Of a stretch of DNA of 64,000 bases, positions 1 through 7,243 are shown piece by piece. The stretch covers positions 1 through 64,000 of the forward strand of contig NZ_JAIWNB010000005.1 of the NCBI RefSeq assembly GCF_020215705.1, written 5' to 3'. The notes under the pieces are model-generated. The model worked only from the letters and a program-made list of their open reading frames with translations, was not told the DNA's origin and ran no database searches. The DNA comes from Nonomuraea aurantiaca (GTDB lineage Bacteria > Actinomycetota > Actinomycetes > Streptosporangiales > Streptosporangiaceae). The position numbers were made by a program, and so were the translations under genes. Positions within the stretch are counted from its first letter, which is position 1, and each line of letters opens with the position of its first letter.

Positions 1-74
1 TCTCCATCAACGGCCCCAGTTACCGACTCAAGAACCGGCTCAGAAACATCGAACAAGCCACTGAGGTCGCCTGA
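1..74 (+). CDS. C-terminal fragment, possible IstB-like IS21 ATPase
   Basis: Only the last 23 codons are in the window, reading from base 3 to a TGA at 72-74. The tail contains GPSYRLKNRLRNIEQATEV. A Gly-x-SYR(L/M) followed by basic residues is how IstB-type helper ATPases of IS21 elements commonly end, and the next feature to the right is another transposon remnant. With so few residues the family call is a recognition guess. It could be the end of another DNA-handling protein. Confidence 0.35.
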   Translation, partial: SINGPSYRLKNRLRNIEQATEVA

Positions 75-134
75 GCTGGTGCACACATCTCCGTACTTGG
101 TGGAGCACCCAAAGAAGTACGCGGACACCTGCAG

Positions 135-317
135 ATGGTCGACGACGAAGCGCAAGCAAAGCCAAAGTACGTGGGCGGCCGGAAGGCCGCGCGGATCAAG
201 TCGGGCATCCTCCAGATCTCGCTGTGGGGCATCTCGCACCCGACCTTTGGCCTGCCCAAGCGCAAGCGCCGCCTGGCCGCCGCGCCGGATGCGTCCGCCG
301 AGAAGGCGCTCGCGTAA
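135..317 (+). CDS. hypothetical 60-aa basic protein
   Basis: A short ORF of 60 codons starts at an ATG and ends just before a strong hairpin. The product is basic, with a central hydrophobic stretch ILQISLWGISHPTFGL followed by KRKRR. I recognise no family and see no convincing Shine-Dalgarno. It sits between an IstB-like tail and a transposase remnant, so it may be a passenger or debris of the same insertion. Codon use is GC-rich like its neighbours. Confidence 0.3.
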   Translation: MVDDEAQAKPKYVGGRKAARIKSGILQISLWGISHPTFGLPKRKRRLAAAPDASAEKALA

Positions 318-380
318 CCGCCTCACGTGGTCCGCGTGGACAGCACCGCCACTGATCGCTTCGACACCACCAGCCCATAG

Positions 381-419
381 GCCAGTGAGGCCGGGCCGAA
401 ACCGGCTGGCCTCACTGGC
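381..419 (+). terminator. hairpin with perfect 12-bp arms
   Basis: GCCAGTGAGGCC (381-392) is exactly complementary to GGCCTCACTGGC (408-419), with a further partly pairing GC-rich inner segment. It lies 63 bp after the stop of the 60-aa ORF. There is no T-run, as is usual for actinobacterial terminators. Alternatively it is a transposon-end structure. Confidence 0.5.
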
Positions 420-652
420 ATGGCTGACCAAGGCCATCACGAACCTGTGCCTCGACCGGCTCCGCTAGCGCTACTACGAGGGGCAACACCGTGTGGCGGC
501 GCAGCTCGACCAGGGGGTGCGGCAGACCGTCGTGCAACGGTGGGAGCCGTTCGACCCCGCCACCGGGCCTGCCGATCCGGTAGTAGCGATCCGGCAGTAC
601 ACGGCGGGGCTGACAGGGCTGAGCGGTGCCAGCCTTGGCCCAACCCCGTGCG
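420..652. other. stretch without a supportable gene
   Basis: Bases 474-640 can be read on the plus strand as an open, protein-like stretch beginning RYYEGQHRVAAQLDQGV, but it has no start and runs into the transposase remnant on the other strand. It may be a gene interrupted by the Tn3-like insertion. I found no recognisable transposon terminal repeat here. Confidence 0.3.
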
Positions 653-1925
653 TCACGGGGCGCTGGGCCGCCCGAGCGGAACGCCGTCCAGTTCCAGGTG
701 GCGACTCATGTCGAGCTCGAAGCGGCCATACAGGTTCAGATGGGACCAGAACAGGGCCGGCCGCGGCCACGCCGTCGGCCACCCGCTTGATCCCGACGTT
801 CGTCCCCAGCCCGTACAGGCAGAGCAACAGCCGTCTCTGCAGCACCGCCGGGTCGATGACGATCCGCGAGGCCACCGAGGTGAAAGCGTCGGTGTAGTCG
901 GTGACGTGGGCCACGTCCTTGAGCACGTCCAGCAGGTCGATCACGCCCCACCGGCGGGATATCTCCGCCTTACGCGCCTTCAGGCCCGTCGGCTCCTCCT
1001 GCTTGCCCAGCGGCGGGACACTGATCCACGGCTCACCCTTCTTCCGCGTGATCTTCACGCCCCCGGTGGTGCCTTTGCGCATCGCCACCAGAACGCACAG
1101 CTCGTACGGGATGCGCTCGATACGACCTTCTCGGCCCGCACGCTGATCTTGTGCACGAGCTGGATCAGCAGCTCCACCAGGCCGTCGATCATCTCGGCCT
1201 TGCGCACCCAGCACAGCGCCGCCAGCAAGGTCAGCCGGATCGGCTCAGGCGCGGCGGCGAAATCGGACGGGTACATGCGCATCGCCCGCGCCCGCCACAC
1301 CTCCACCACCTTCTCCGACACCCCCTCGAACAGGCCCTCCGGTAACCCGATGGCCTTGACCCGCTCCAGCTTGACGATCTCGGCCAGCAGCGTCTCCAAC
1401 TGCAGCGGACCCGGGTCCTCCTTCAGCTCCTGCAGAAAGCTGCGCGCTCCGGCGCCCCCGGCCTCGCCCTCTCCCTCCGGGTCGGGGTCGGGAACCGCGA
1501 TCAAATCCTCCAGGGCGACCACCGCCGAGACCGGCAACCGCCGCCTCATGGTGGCAGTGAACTCCCGCTCGAACAACGCCTCGGCCGCGCCGGCCAGCCG
1601 CTCGATCTGCTTGGGCGTGGGAGGCTCGGTACGTTCCTCCCGGCAGCGGGCCAGCAGCGCGGCGCGCAGCCGCTCCCGCGAGGTCTCCACCGGGCAGATC
1701 TTGTCGGCCAGCCAGAACGTCAGCTTGTCCTCATCGGCGACCGTCGGCTCGCGAAAGCCGTGGAACCGGCGGATCTGCGCCCGGTGATACTCGATCGTGC
1801 TGCCCGACCAGCGGTACTCGGCGAACAGCGCCGCATCGACCTTCACCTGCCCCGCCACGTAGTCCACGCGGTCTTCGGCACGTCCTCCCGGCGCGGAAAG
1901 CGGCCCTCCAGCTCGAAGAAATGTG
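653..1925 (-). pseudogene. Tn3-family transposase remnant, internally deleted and frameshifted
   Basis: Reading right to left, the pieces are in the order of a Tn3-family TnpA. First is the N-terminal region with FFELEGRFPRREDVPKTA, then (after a frameshift near 1867) TIEYHRAQIRRFHGFREPT of the DUF4158 domain, then LVELLIQLVHKISVRAE. The text then jumps to ERIPYELCVLVAMRKG and GGVKI..KGEPWISVPPLGKQ, the core ISRRWGVIDLLDVL and LCLYGLGTNVGIKRV. It finally jumps near 760 to a C-terminal piece HLNLYGRFELDM, ending at a stop at 653. A full TnpA is about 950-1000 residues and only about 420 codons are left. The segment carrying most of the catalytic DDE core is missing, so the protein cannot transpose. 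Family and order are from known TnpA architecture; the exact deletion borders are estimates. Confidence 0.8.
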
Positions 1926-2116
1926 GCGATGTGGTACGTGCGAGGGGGTCGGGCTGCTTCGGCAGCCGAGCTGCGGCTTCGGGGGAGCTCCGCGATGGAG
2001 CTGCTCTGGGAAGCGGCGTGGGGAAAGATGGGTGGAGCGGTGGTTAATTTAGACGAAACGCGTCTGCAATAAGTAGGCTAGGACGTCACACCAGCGGTGT
2101 CAATGGCAGCGGCCGC

Positions 2117-3652
2117 CTACGCGCCGGTGGGCCAGTACTCGTCCTTCAGTAACCGCTTGTACAGCTTGCCCGTCGGGTGGCGCGGGAGCTCCACGCGGAA
2201 GTCCACCGACTTGGGACACTTGTAGTGGGCCAGTCGCGCCCGGCAGTACTCGATCAGCTCCGCCTCCAGCCCCGGCCCGGCCTCGGTCATCGACACCGGC
2301 TGCACCACAGCCTTGACCTGCTCGCCCATCTCCTCGTCCGGCACTCCGAAGACGGCCACGTCGGCGACCTTCGGGTGCAGGCACAGGATGTTCTCCGCCT
2401 CCTGCGGGTAGATGTTCACGCCGCCCGAGATGATCATGTACGAGCGGCGGTCCGTGAGGTAGAGGAAGCCGTCGGCGTCCAGGTAGCCGATGTCGCCGAG
2501 CGTGGTCCAGCCCCTCCCCTGCGGGTCCTGGACGGAGCGGGTCTTGTCGGGGTCGCCGTGGTATTCGAAGCGGGTGGAGCTGTCGAAGTAGATCGTGCCG
2601 TGTTCGCCGGCCGGCAGTTCGTTGCCGTCCTCGTCGCAGACGCGCACGGTGCCGAGCAGCGAGCGGCCGACGGTGCCCGGGTGCTCCAGCCAGTCCTGCG
2701 AGCCGGTGTAGAGGAAGCCGTTGCCCTCGGTGCCCGCGTAGTACTCGTGGATGATCGGGCCCCACCAGGCGATCATCTGCTCCTTGACGGGGACGGGGCA
2801 GGGGGCGGCGGCGTGGATGGCGCACTGCAGGGATGACAGGTCGTACTTTTTCCGGATCTCGGCGGGGAGTTTGAGCATCTTGATGAACATGGTCGGGACG
2901 AGCTGCGAATGCGTCACCCCGTACTTCTCGACCAGCTCCAGATAGCGTTCGGGATCGAAGCGCTCCATCACCACAATCGTCGCGCCGAGCCGCTGGAAGC
3001 TCAGGCAGTAGCGCAGCGGCGCCGCGTGATAGAGCGGCGCGGGCGACAGATAGACGCTGTCGGCCGTCGGCGCGAACAGGCCCTGGATGAGCTGGAGCAG
3101 CATGTTCGGCTCCGTCAGCGGCGTACGCGGCAGGGCGGGCTTGACGCCCTTGGGCCTGCCGGTGGTGCCGGAGGAGTAGAGCATGTCGGAGCCCTGGCAC
3201 TCGTCGGCGATCGGCGTGGCCGGCTGACCCGCCACCGCCTCCTCGTAGGAGGCGTAGCCCTCGGCGGCGCCGTCCAGCATGAGGCGCAGCTCGACGCCGG
3301 GCGTCACGTCGGTGATCGAGGTGGCGACCTCCGCCAGGCTCGCGTCCGAGATGAACACCCGGGCGCCGCAGTTGTTCACGATGTACGCGAGCTCGTCGGT
3401 GCCCAGCCGGGAGCTGATCGCCGTGTAGTACAGGCCCGACCGCTGCGCCGCCCAGGCGATGGCCAGGAAGAGCGGATGGTTGGGGAGCATGAAGGCGACG
3501 TGGTCACCCGGCCGCAGCCCGGCGGCGCGGAACAGGTGGGCCAGTCGGTTCGACTCCTCGTCCAGCTGCCGGTAGGTGACGACCCGGCCGGAGCCGGCCA
3601 TGATCACAGCGGGCTTGTCGGGGGTGACGGCTGCGATCGCTCCCGGGTACAT
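2117..3652 (-). CDS. acyl-CoA synthetase (AMP-dependent ligase, FadD-like)
   Basis: This 511-residue protein belongs to the ANL adenylation superfamily. It should activate a carboxylic acid, probably a fatty acid, with ATP to an acyl-adenylate and then a CoA thioester in the cytosol. The P-loop-like A3 motif YSSGTTGRPKG lies near residue 160 and a YYAGTEG A5 motif in the middle. GDIGYLDADGFLYLTDR (A7/A8 hinge) is followed by SGGVNIYPQE. The C-terminal PTGKLYKR carries the catalytic lysine of A10. Length and motif order are complete. It stands alone on the minus strand, with the transposon scar downstream. The substrate cannot be read from sequence; steroid-side-chain and aryl acids are alternatives to fatty acids. 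Confidence 0.9.
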   Translation of the reverse strand: MYPGAIAAVTPDKPAVIMAGSGRVVTYRQLDEESNRLAHLFRAAGLRPGDHVAFMLPNHPLFLAIAWAAQRSGLYYTAISSRLGTDELAYIVNNCGARVFISDASLAEVATSITDVTPGVELRLMLDGAAEGYASYEEAVAGQPATPIADECQGSDMLYSSGTTGRPKGVKPALPRTPLTEPNMLLQLIQGLFAPTADSVYLSPAPLYHAAPLRYCLSFQRLGATIVVMERFDPERYLELVEKYGVTHSQLVPTMFIKMLKLPAEIRKKYDLSSLQCAIHAAAPCPVPVKEQMIAWWGPIIHEYYAGTEGNGFLYTGSQDWLEHPGTVGRSLLGTVRVCDEDGNELPAGEHGTIYFDSSTRFEYHGDPDKTRSVQDPQGRGWTTLGDIGYLDADGFLYLTDRRSYMIISGGVNIYPQEAENILCLHPKVADVAVFGVPDEEMGEQVKAVVQPVSMTEAGPGLEAELIEYCRARLAHYKCPKSVDFRVELPRHPTGKLYKRLLKDEYWPTGA

Positions 3653-3710
3653 GACCGAACACTATTCGGGAACGTGCCCACAATGCCAGCGATCCCCACA
3701 AGTACGGCGA

Positions 3711-3740
3711 AGCCGCGATCTCAGCGTCGAGATCGCGGCT
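3711..3740 (-). terminator. perfect 12-bp stem hairpin after the secreted-protein gene
   Basis: AGCCGCGATCTC (3711-3722) and GAGATCGCGGCT (3729-3740) are exact complements around a 6-nt loop, 11 bp beyond the stop codon of the minus-strand gene ending at 3752. There is no T-run. Confidence 0.75.
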
Positions 3741-3751
3741 CCGCGTTCTGC

Positions 3752-4348
3752 TCAGGCGGCGTGATACACGTCCTGCCACCCGGAGTGGAACCCTGTCGGT
3801 CCGTGCCGGTCGCCCCTGCTCACGTCCACATAGATGTGGGCCGCGTCCTTACCCGAGAAGGAGAAGTCCTCGGGGTGCTTGCCGCAGGTGGAGAAGGACT
3901 TGAATGACGCGTGACCGTCGCTGTCGATGACCTTGAAGGTCTCCCACGCGCACTTGTTGTGGCCCCACCATTTGTAGGTGGTGAGAGTGCTGTCGACGGT
4001 GAAGAAGTAGCTGAACCGCCACTCCCACACGCGCTTCTTGATCTTCTTGACGACGAACTCGCAGTGCTTCTTGTGGGTCTTCTTGTCGAAGGTGCACACC
4101 TTCGTCTTGACGAAGAACGTCTTCCAGTGCCAGAACTTGAACCGCTTCTTGTCCACGCTCACGTGACCGTCCGCCTTGGCCTTGTGATCGCTAGAGAAGT
4201 AGGGTCCCCAGCTCGCGTCGTAGAAGCTCGACGCGGTCGTGGCTGGAGTGGCGGTGGTGACGGTGGTGGCAGTGGCCGCTGCCGGTGCGCCGACAGCCAC
4301 CACGGTGGTGGCTGCGACGCCGATGAGGATTCGCGAAACGAATCGCAC
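3752..4348 (-). CDS. secreted Lys/Trp-rich protein of unknown function
   Basis: A GTG at 4346-4348 is preceded by GAGGAGG at 7-nt spacing, so I prefer it to longer starts. The 198-residue product opens with a signal peptide (VRFVSRILIGVAATTVVAVG, then an Ala/Thr-rich stretch). The mature part begins YDASWGPYFSSDHKAKADGH and is unusually rich in Lys, Trp, Phe and Tyr, with four Cys that could form disulfides. I see no known domain or catalytic motif. The high Lys/aromatic content suggests a stable beta-rich extracellular fold or surface binding, but that is inference. It is monocistronic, with its own hairpin terminator. Confidence 0.75.
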   Translation of the reverse strand: MRFVSRILIGVAATTVVAVGAPAAATATTVTTATPATTASSFYDASWGPYFSSDHKAKADGHVSVDKKRFKFWHWKTFFVKTKVCTFDKKTHKKHCEFVVKKIKKRVWEWRFSYFFTVDSTLTTYKWWGHNKCAWETFKVIDSDGHASFKSFSTCGKHPEDFSFSGKDAAHIYVDVSRGDRHGPTGFHSGWQDVYHAA

Positions 4349-4458
4349 TTTGGGGCCTCCTCGGGAGAGGTATTGCTGACCCAGCCTTGGTACGTCTGAC
4401 CGATTGCCCCGCACTTTCAACCGACTTAACACCACAGGTGACGGGATAAGACGCTTTT

Positions 4459-4482
4459 CCCGATCTTTCCGGATCTTTCGGG
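4459..4482 (-). terminator. weak hairpin downstream of metQ
   Basis: CCCGA (4459-4463) pairs with TCGGG (4478-4482) around an AT-richer loop containing two copies of GATCTTTC. It could end the metNIQ transcript. The stem is short, so confidence is low. Confidence 0.3.
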
Positions 4483-4494
4483 ATTTATCGGTTA

Positions 4495-5319
4495 TTATCC
4501 GGCGGCGATCACGGCACCGGCGTACTTCTGCTTGATGAAGTCCTTGACCTTCGGGTCCTGAAGGAGCTTGCCCAAGGTCACGATATTCGCGTCCTTTTCA
4601 TGCCCGGCAGCCACGACCAGCCCATTGGCGTACGAGTTCCCCTCGGCCTTCTCCAGCACCAGGGCTTGCGAAGCGGGCTTGAGGCCGGCCTCGATGGCGT
4701 AGTTGCCGTTGATGACCGCGGCGTCGACGTCGTCGAGCGAGCGGGGCAGCTGCGCGGCCTCCAGCGGCTTGAACACCAGCTTCTTCGGGTTGTCGGTCAC
4801 GTCACGCTCGGTCGCCGCGGTGCCGGCGCCGTCCTTGAGCTTGACCACGCCGTTGTCGGCGAGCAGCTTGAGCGCGCGGCCCAGGTTCGTGGCGTCGTTG
4901 GGCACGGCCACGGTGCCGCCCTGCGGCAGGGCCGCGAGCGCGGTCACCTTCTTGGAGTACAGCCCCAGCGGCTCCAGGTGCACCGGCGTGACGAAGCTCA
5001 GCTTGGTGCCCTTGGAGGCGTTGAAGTCGTCCAGGTAGGGCTTGTGCTGGAAGAAGTTCGCATCCAGCTGGCCCTCACTGAGCTGTACGTTCGGCTGCAC
5101 GTAGTCTGTGAACTCCACGATGTCCAGCTTCAGCCCGGCAGCCGGGGCCAGGTTCTGCTTCACGAAGTTCAGGATCTCCGCGTGCGGGACCGGGCTGGCG
5201 CCCACCTTCAGCACGGTGTCAGCCGACTCGGCGGTCTTGCCGGTGGCTCCCTGTGACGTTCCGCATGCGGCGAGCGACAGGGCCAGGGCAATAGCGCCCA
5301 CAATGTTCCGAAATTTCAT
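4495..5319 (-). CDS. metQ: methionine ABC transporter substrate-binding lipoprotein MetQ
   Basis: This 274-residue NlpA-family lipoprotein captures methionine outside the membrane and delivers it to MetI. The N-terminus is a lipoprotein signal with lipobox LAAC (Cys19). The mature part has the typical family start VLKVGASPVPHAEIL, then DANFFQHKPYLDDFN and AVPNDATNLGRALKLL. It is the last gene of metN-metI-metQ, 9 bp after metI, which fixes the function. The length is normal and all family landmarks are present. Some NlpA proteins bind other small amino acids, so the ligand is inferred from the operon. Confidence 0.95.
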   Translation of the reverse strand: MKFRNIVGAIALALSLAACGTSQGATGKTAESADTVLKVGASPVPHAEILNFVKQNLAPAAGLKLDIVEFTDYVQPNVQLSEGQLDANFFQHKPYLDDFNASKGTKLSFVTPVHLEPLGLYSKKVTALAALPQGGTVAVPNDATNLGRALKLLADNGVVKLKDGAGTAATERDVTDNPKKLVFKPLEAAQLPRSLDDVDAAVINGNYAIEAGLKPASQALVLEKAEGNSYANGLVVAAGHEKDANIVTLGKLLQDPKVKDFIKQKYAGAVIAAG

Positions 5320-5328
5320 TATTTTTCC

Positions 5329-5985
5329 TTACTTATGCGATAGCCGACGGGCGACCAGGTCGCCCAGGCTCTGGATCAGCTGCACCAGCACGACGAGCAG
5401 CACGACAGTGACGATCATGAGCAGGGTCTCGAACCGCTGGTACCCGTACCTGACGGCGAGGTCCCCCAGCCCGCCGCCGCCGATGGTCCCGGCCATGGCC
5501 GAGTAGCCGATGAGCGCGACGACGGTGACGGTCACCGCGGCGACGAGGCCGGGCAGCGCCTCGGGCAGCAGCACCTTCCGCACGATCGTCGTACGACCGG
5601 CGCCCATGGCCTGGGCCGCCTGCACCACGTCGGCGCCCACCTCGCGCAGCGCCGTCTCCACCAGCCTGGCGAAGAACGGCACCGCCCCCACGGTGAGCGG
5701 CACGACCACGGCCGCGGTCCCGATGGTGGTGCCCACGACGAGCCGGGTGAAGGGGATGATGGCGATCATCAGCACGATGAACGGCAGCGACCGCCCCACG
5801 TTCACCACGACGCCCAGCACCGACTTCAACGCCGGCGCCGGCCGCAGCCCCCCTCGATCGAACACCACGAGCGCCACTCCCAGCGGCAGCCCGAACAGCA
5901 CGGTGAAGAGGGTCGACCAGCCGACCATCTGCGCGGTCTGCCCGGCCGCCTCCCAGAGCAGCGGCCCCATCTCATCCCAGGTCAT
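5329..5985 (-). CDS. metI: methionine ABC transporter permease MetI
   Basis: The ATG at 5983-5985 follows GGAGG at 7-nt spacing and gives a 218-residue protein of normal MetI length; longer in-frame readings lack a ribosome site. It has five or so membrane helices. The EAA loop (GADVVQAAQAMGAGRTTIVR) contacts MetN, and the conserved GYSAMAGTIGGGGLGDLA segment is characteristic of MetI. It forms the homodimeric channel of the importer. It lies 34 bp after metN and 9 bp before metQ. Confidence 0.95.
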   Translation of the reverse strand: MTWDEMGPLLWEAAGQTAQMVGWSTLFTVLFGLPLGVALVVFDRGGLRPAPALKSVLGVVVNVGRSLPFIVLMIAIIPFTRLVVGTTIGTAAVVVPLTVGAVPFFARLVETALREVGADVVQAAQAMGAGRTTIVRKVLLPEALPGLVAAVTVTVVALIGYSAMAGTIGGGGLGDLAVRYGYQRFETLLMIVTVVLLVVLVQLIQSLGDLVARRLSHK

Positions 5986-6019
5986 ACCGGCTCCTCCGTG
6001 CTGTGCCGTACAAGAATGG

Positions 6020-6964
6020 TCATGACACCAGCACCCCCCGCGAGCGCAGGAAGTCCAGCGCGCCCGCCTCCTCGCCCCCCGAGAAGGACACCCGCAGGCG
6101 CCCCACGGCGCCACCCGCGAGGTCCTCGATCGAGCCGCCCAGGATGTTCACGTCCACGTCGAACTTGCGCACCACCTCCGACACCACCGCCTGCCGCGGG
6201 TCGCCGGTGAAGGTGAGCGTGACCGAGCCCGCGGGCGCCGGCTCGGGCAGCGGGAAGATCTCGCGCGTCAGCCGCGATCCCGGCGTCCTGATCAGGTCGG
6301 CGATCGTGCCCGACTCCTCCACGCGGCCGTCCGCCATGATGGCGACCGAGTCGCAGACGCTCTTGACGACGTTCATCTCGTGGGTGATCAGCAGGATCGT
6401 CAGGCCGAGCTCGGTGTTGAGCCGCTTGAGCAGGGCCAGGATCGACTGCGTGGTGGCCGGGTCGAGCGCCGAGGTGGCCTCGTCCGACAGCAGGACCGAT
6501 GGGTTGCCCGCGAGCGCCCTGGCGATGCCGACACGCTGCTTCTGCCCGCCCGAGAGCCGGCTCGGGCGGTCGCCGCCCCGGCCGCCGAGGCCGACCAGGT
6601 CGAGGAGCTCGGCGACGCGGCGCTCCCGCTCGGCCCTGGGCACGCCCATGACCTCCAGCGGGAAGGCGACGTTCCCGGCGACCGTGCGTGAGGAGAGCAG
6701 CGCGAAGTGCTGGTGGATCATGCCGATGCGCTGCCTGGCGCGGTTGAGCTCGCCGCTGCGCAGCGCGGTCAGGTCCTGCCCGGCGACAGTGACGGTGCCC
6801 GCGGTGGGGCGTTCGAGCAGGTTGACGCAGCGCAGGAGGGTGCTCTTGCCCGCGCCGCTCTGACCGAGCACGCCGTAGATCTCGCCTTCGCGTACGCGCA
6901 GGTCGACGCCATCGAGAGCGACGGTGTTCCCGTACACCTTGCGCAGGCCGGACGCCTGTATCAC
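6020..6964 (-). CDS. metN: methionine ABC transporter ATP-binding protein MetN
   Basis: This 314-residue ABC ATPase powers methionine import. Walker A GQSGAGKST, signature LSGGQKQRVGIARAL, Walker B LLSDEATSALDP and the switch His in LLITHEMNVVKS are intact. Residues from about 240 onward form the NIL (C2) domain, which in MetN binds cytosolic methionine and inhibits the transporter. The start is a GTG at 6962-6964 behind GGTGGGGA. It heads the metNIQ operon and is preceded by a leader with a small upstream ORF and hairpins. Confidence 0.95.
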   Translation of the reverse strand: MIQASGLRKVYGNTVALDGVDLRVREGEIYGVLGQSGAGKSTLLRCVNLLERPTAGTVTVAGQDLTALRSGELNRARQRIGMIHQHFALLSSRTVAGNVAFPLEVMGVPRAERERRVAELLDLVGLGGRGGDRPSRLSGGQKQRVGIARALAGNPSVLLSDEATSALDPATTQSILALLKRLNTELGLTILLITHEMNVVKSVCDSVAIMADGRVEESGTIADLIRTPGSRLTREIFPLPEPAPAGSVTLTFTGDPRQAVVSEVVRKFDVDVNILGGSIEDLAGGAVGRLRVSFSGGEEAGALDFLRSRGVLVS

Positions 6965-6986
6965 GAAAAATCCCCACCACTAAGAG

Positions 6987-7041
6987 CGGCGGCACGCCGC
7001 CGGAATCGACATCGACATCGTTGGAGGGCCCGCAGGCGGGC
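6987..7041 (-). promoter_or_regulatory. two hairpins in the metN leader
   Basis: In transcript order, GCCCGC-CT-GCGGGC (7041-7028) starts 3 nt after the stop of the upstream ORF. CGGCGGC-GT-GCCGCCG (7002-6987) ends 22 nt before the metN GTG. A further GCAGGT/ACCTGC pair lies inside the upstream ORF, so alternative pairings are possible. The layout suggests translation-coupled attenuation or ribosome-access control. I could not match it to a known SAM riboswitch. Confidence 0.45.
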
Positions 7042-7044
7042 GGT

Positions 7045-7110
7045 CTAACGGGTGCCGGGGTGGAAGGGCAGGTGGCTCAACCTGCGCAGCACGAAACTGG
7101 GAGTAAGCAT
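7045..7110 (-). CDS. candidate 21-aa leader peptide upstream of metN
   Basis: An ATG at 7108-7110 preceded by GAAGG at 9-nt spacing opens a reading frame that ends with TAG at 7045-7047. The peptide contains VLRRLSHLPFHPGTR. Third codon positions are mostly G or C after the first few codons, as in real genes here. It contains only the initiator Met, so a simple Met-codon attenuator is not supported. Short leader peptides before sulfur-metabolism genes are known in actinobacteria. That this one is translated is inference. Confidence 0.4.
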   Translation of the reverse strand: MLTPSFVLRRLSHLPFHPGTR

Positions 7111-7243
7111 TATGGGTGACCTTCGAGGAGGGACGGCTGGTTAGCGGACCTGGAAGCCCATAGCGGACATTCGCCCCATACAGCAACATCCGGCGCCGAC
7201 GCGGGCGCTCTGGTCTGTCACGTATGCCTCGTTCACGCCACTG

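Noticed and set aside
420..1787. 455-codon plus-strand reading frame over the transposase region
   Set aside because: It is antisense to the recognisable Tn3 TnpA fragments and has low-complexity Ser/Arg/Ala composition.
6965..7110. SAM-I or SAM-IV riboswitch before metN
   Set aside because: GGTC...GACC flanks and a CCCCGGCACCC segment vaguely recall SAM-IV, but the conserved core and pseudoknot elements do not line up, and the same bases form a good short ORF. I leave it as a leader of unknown type.
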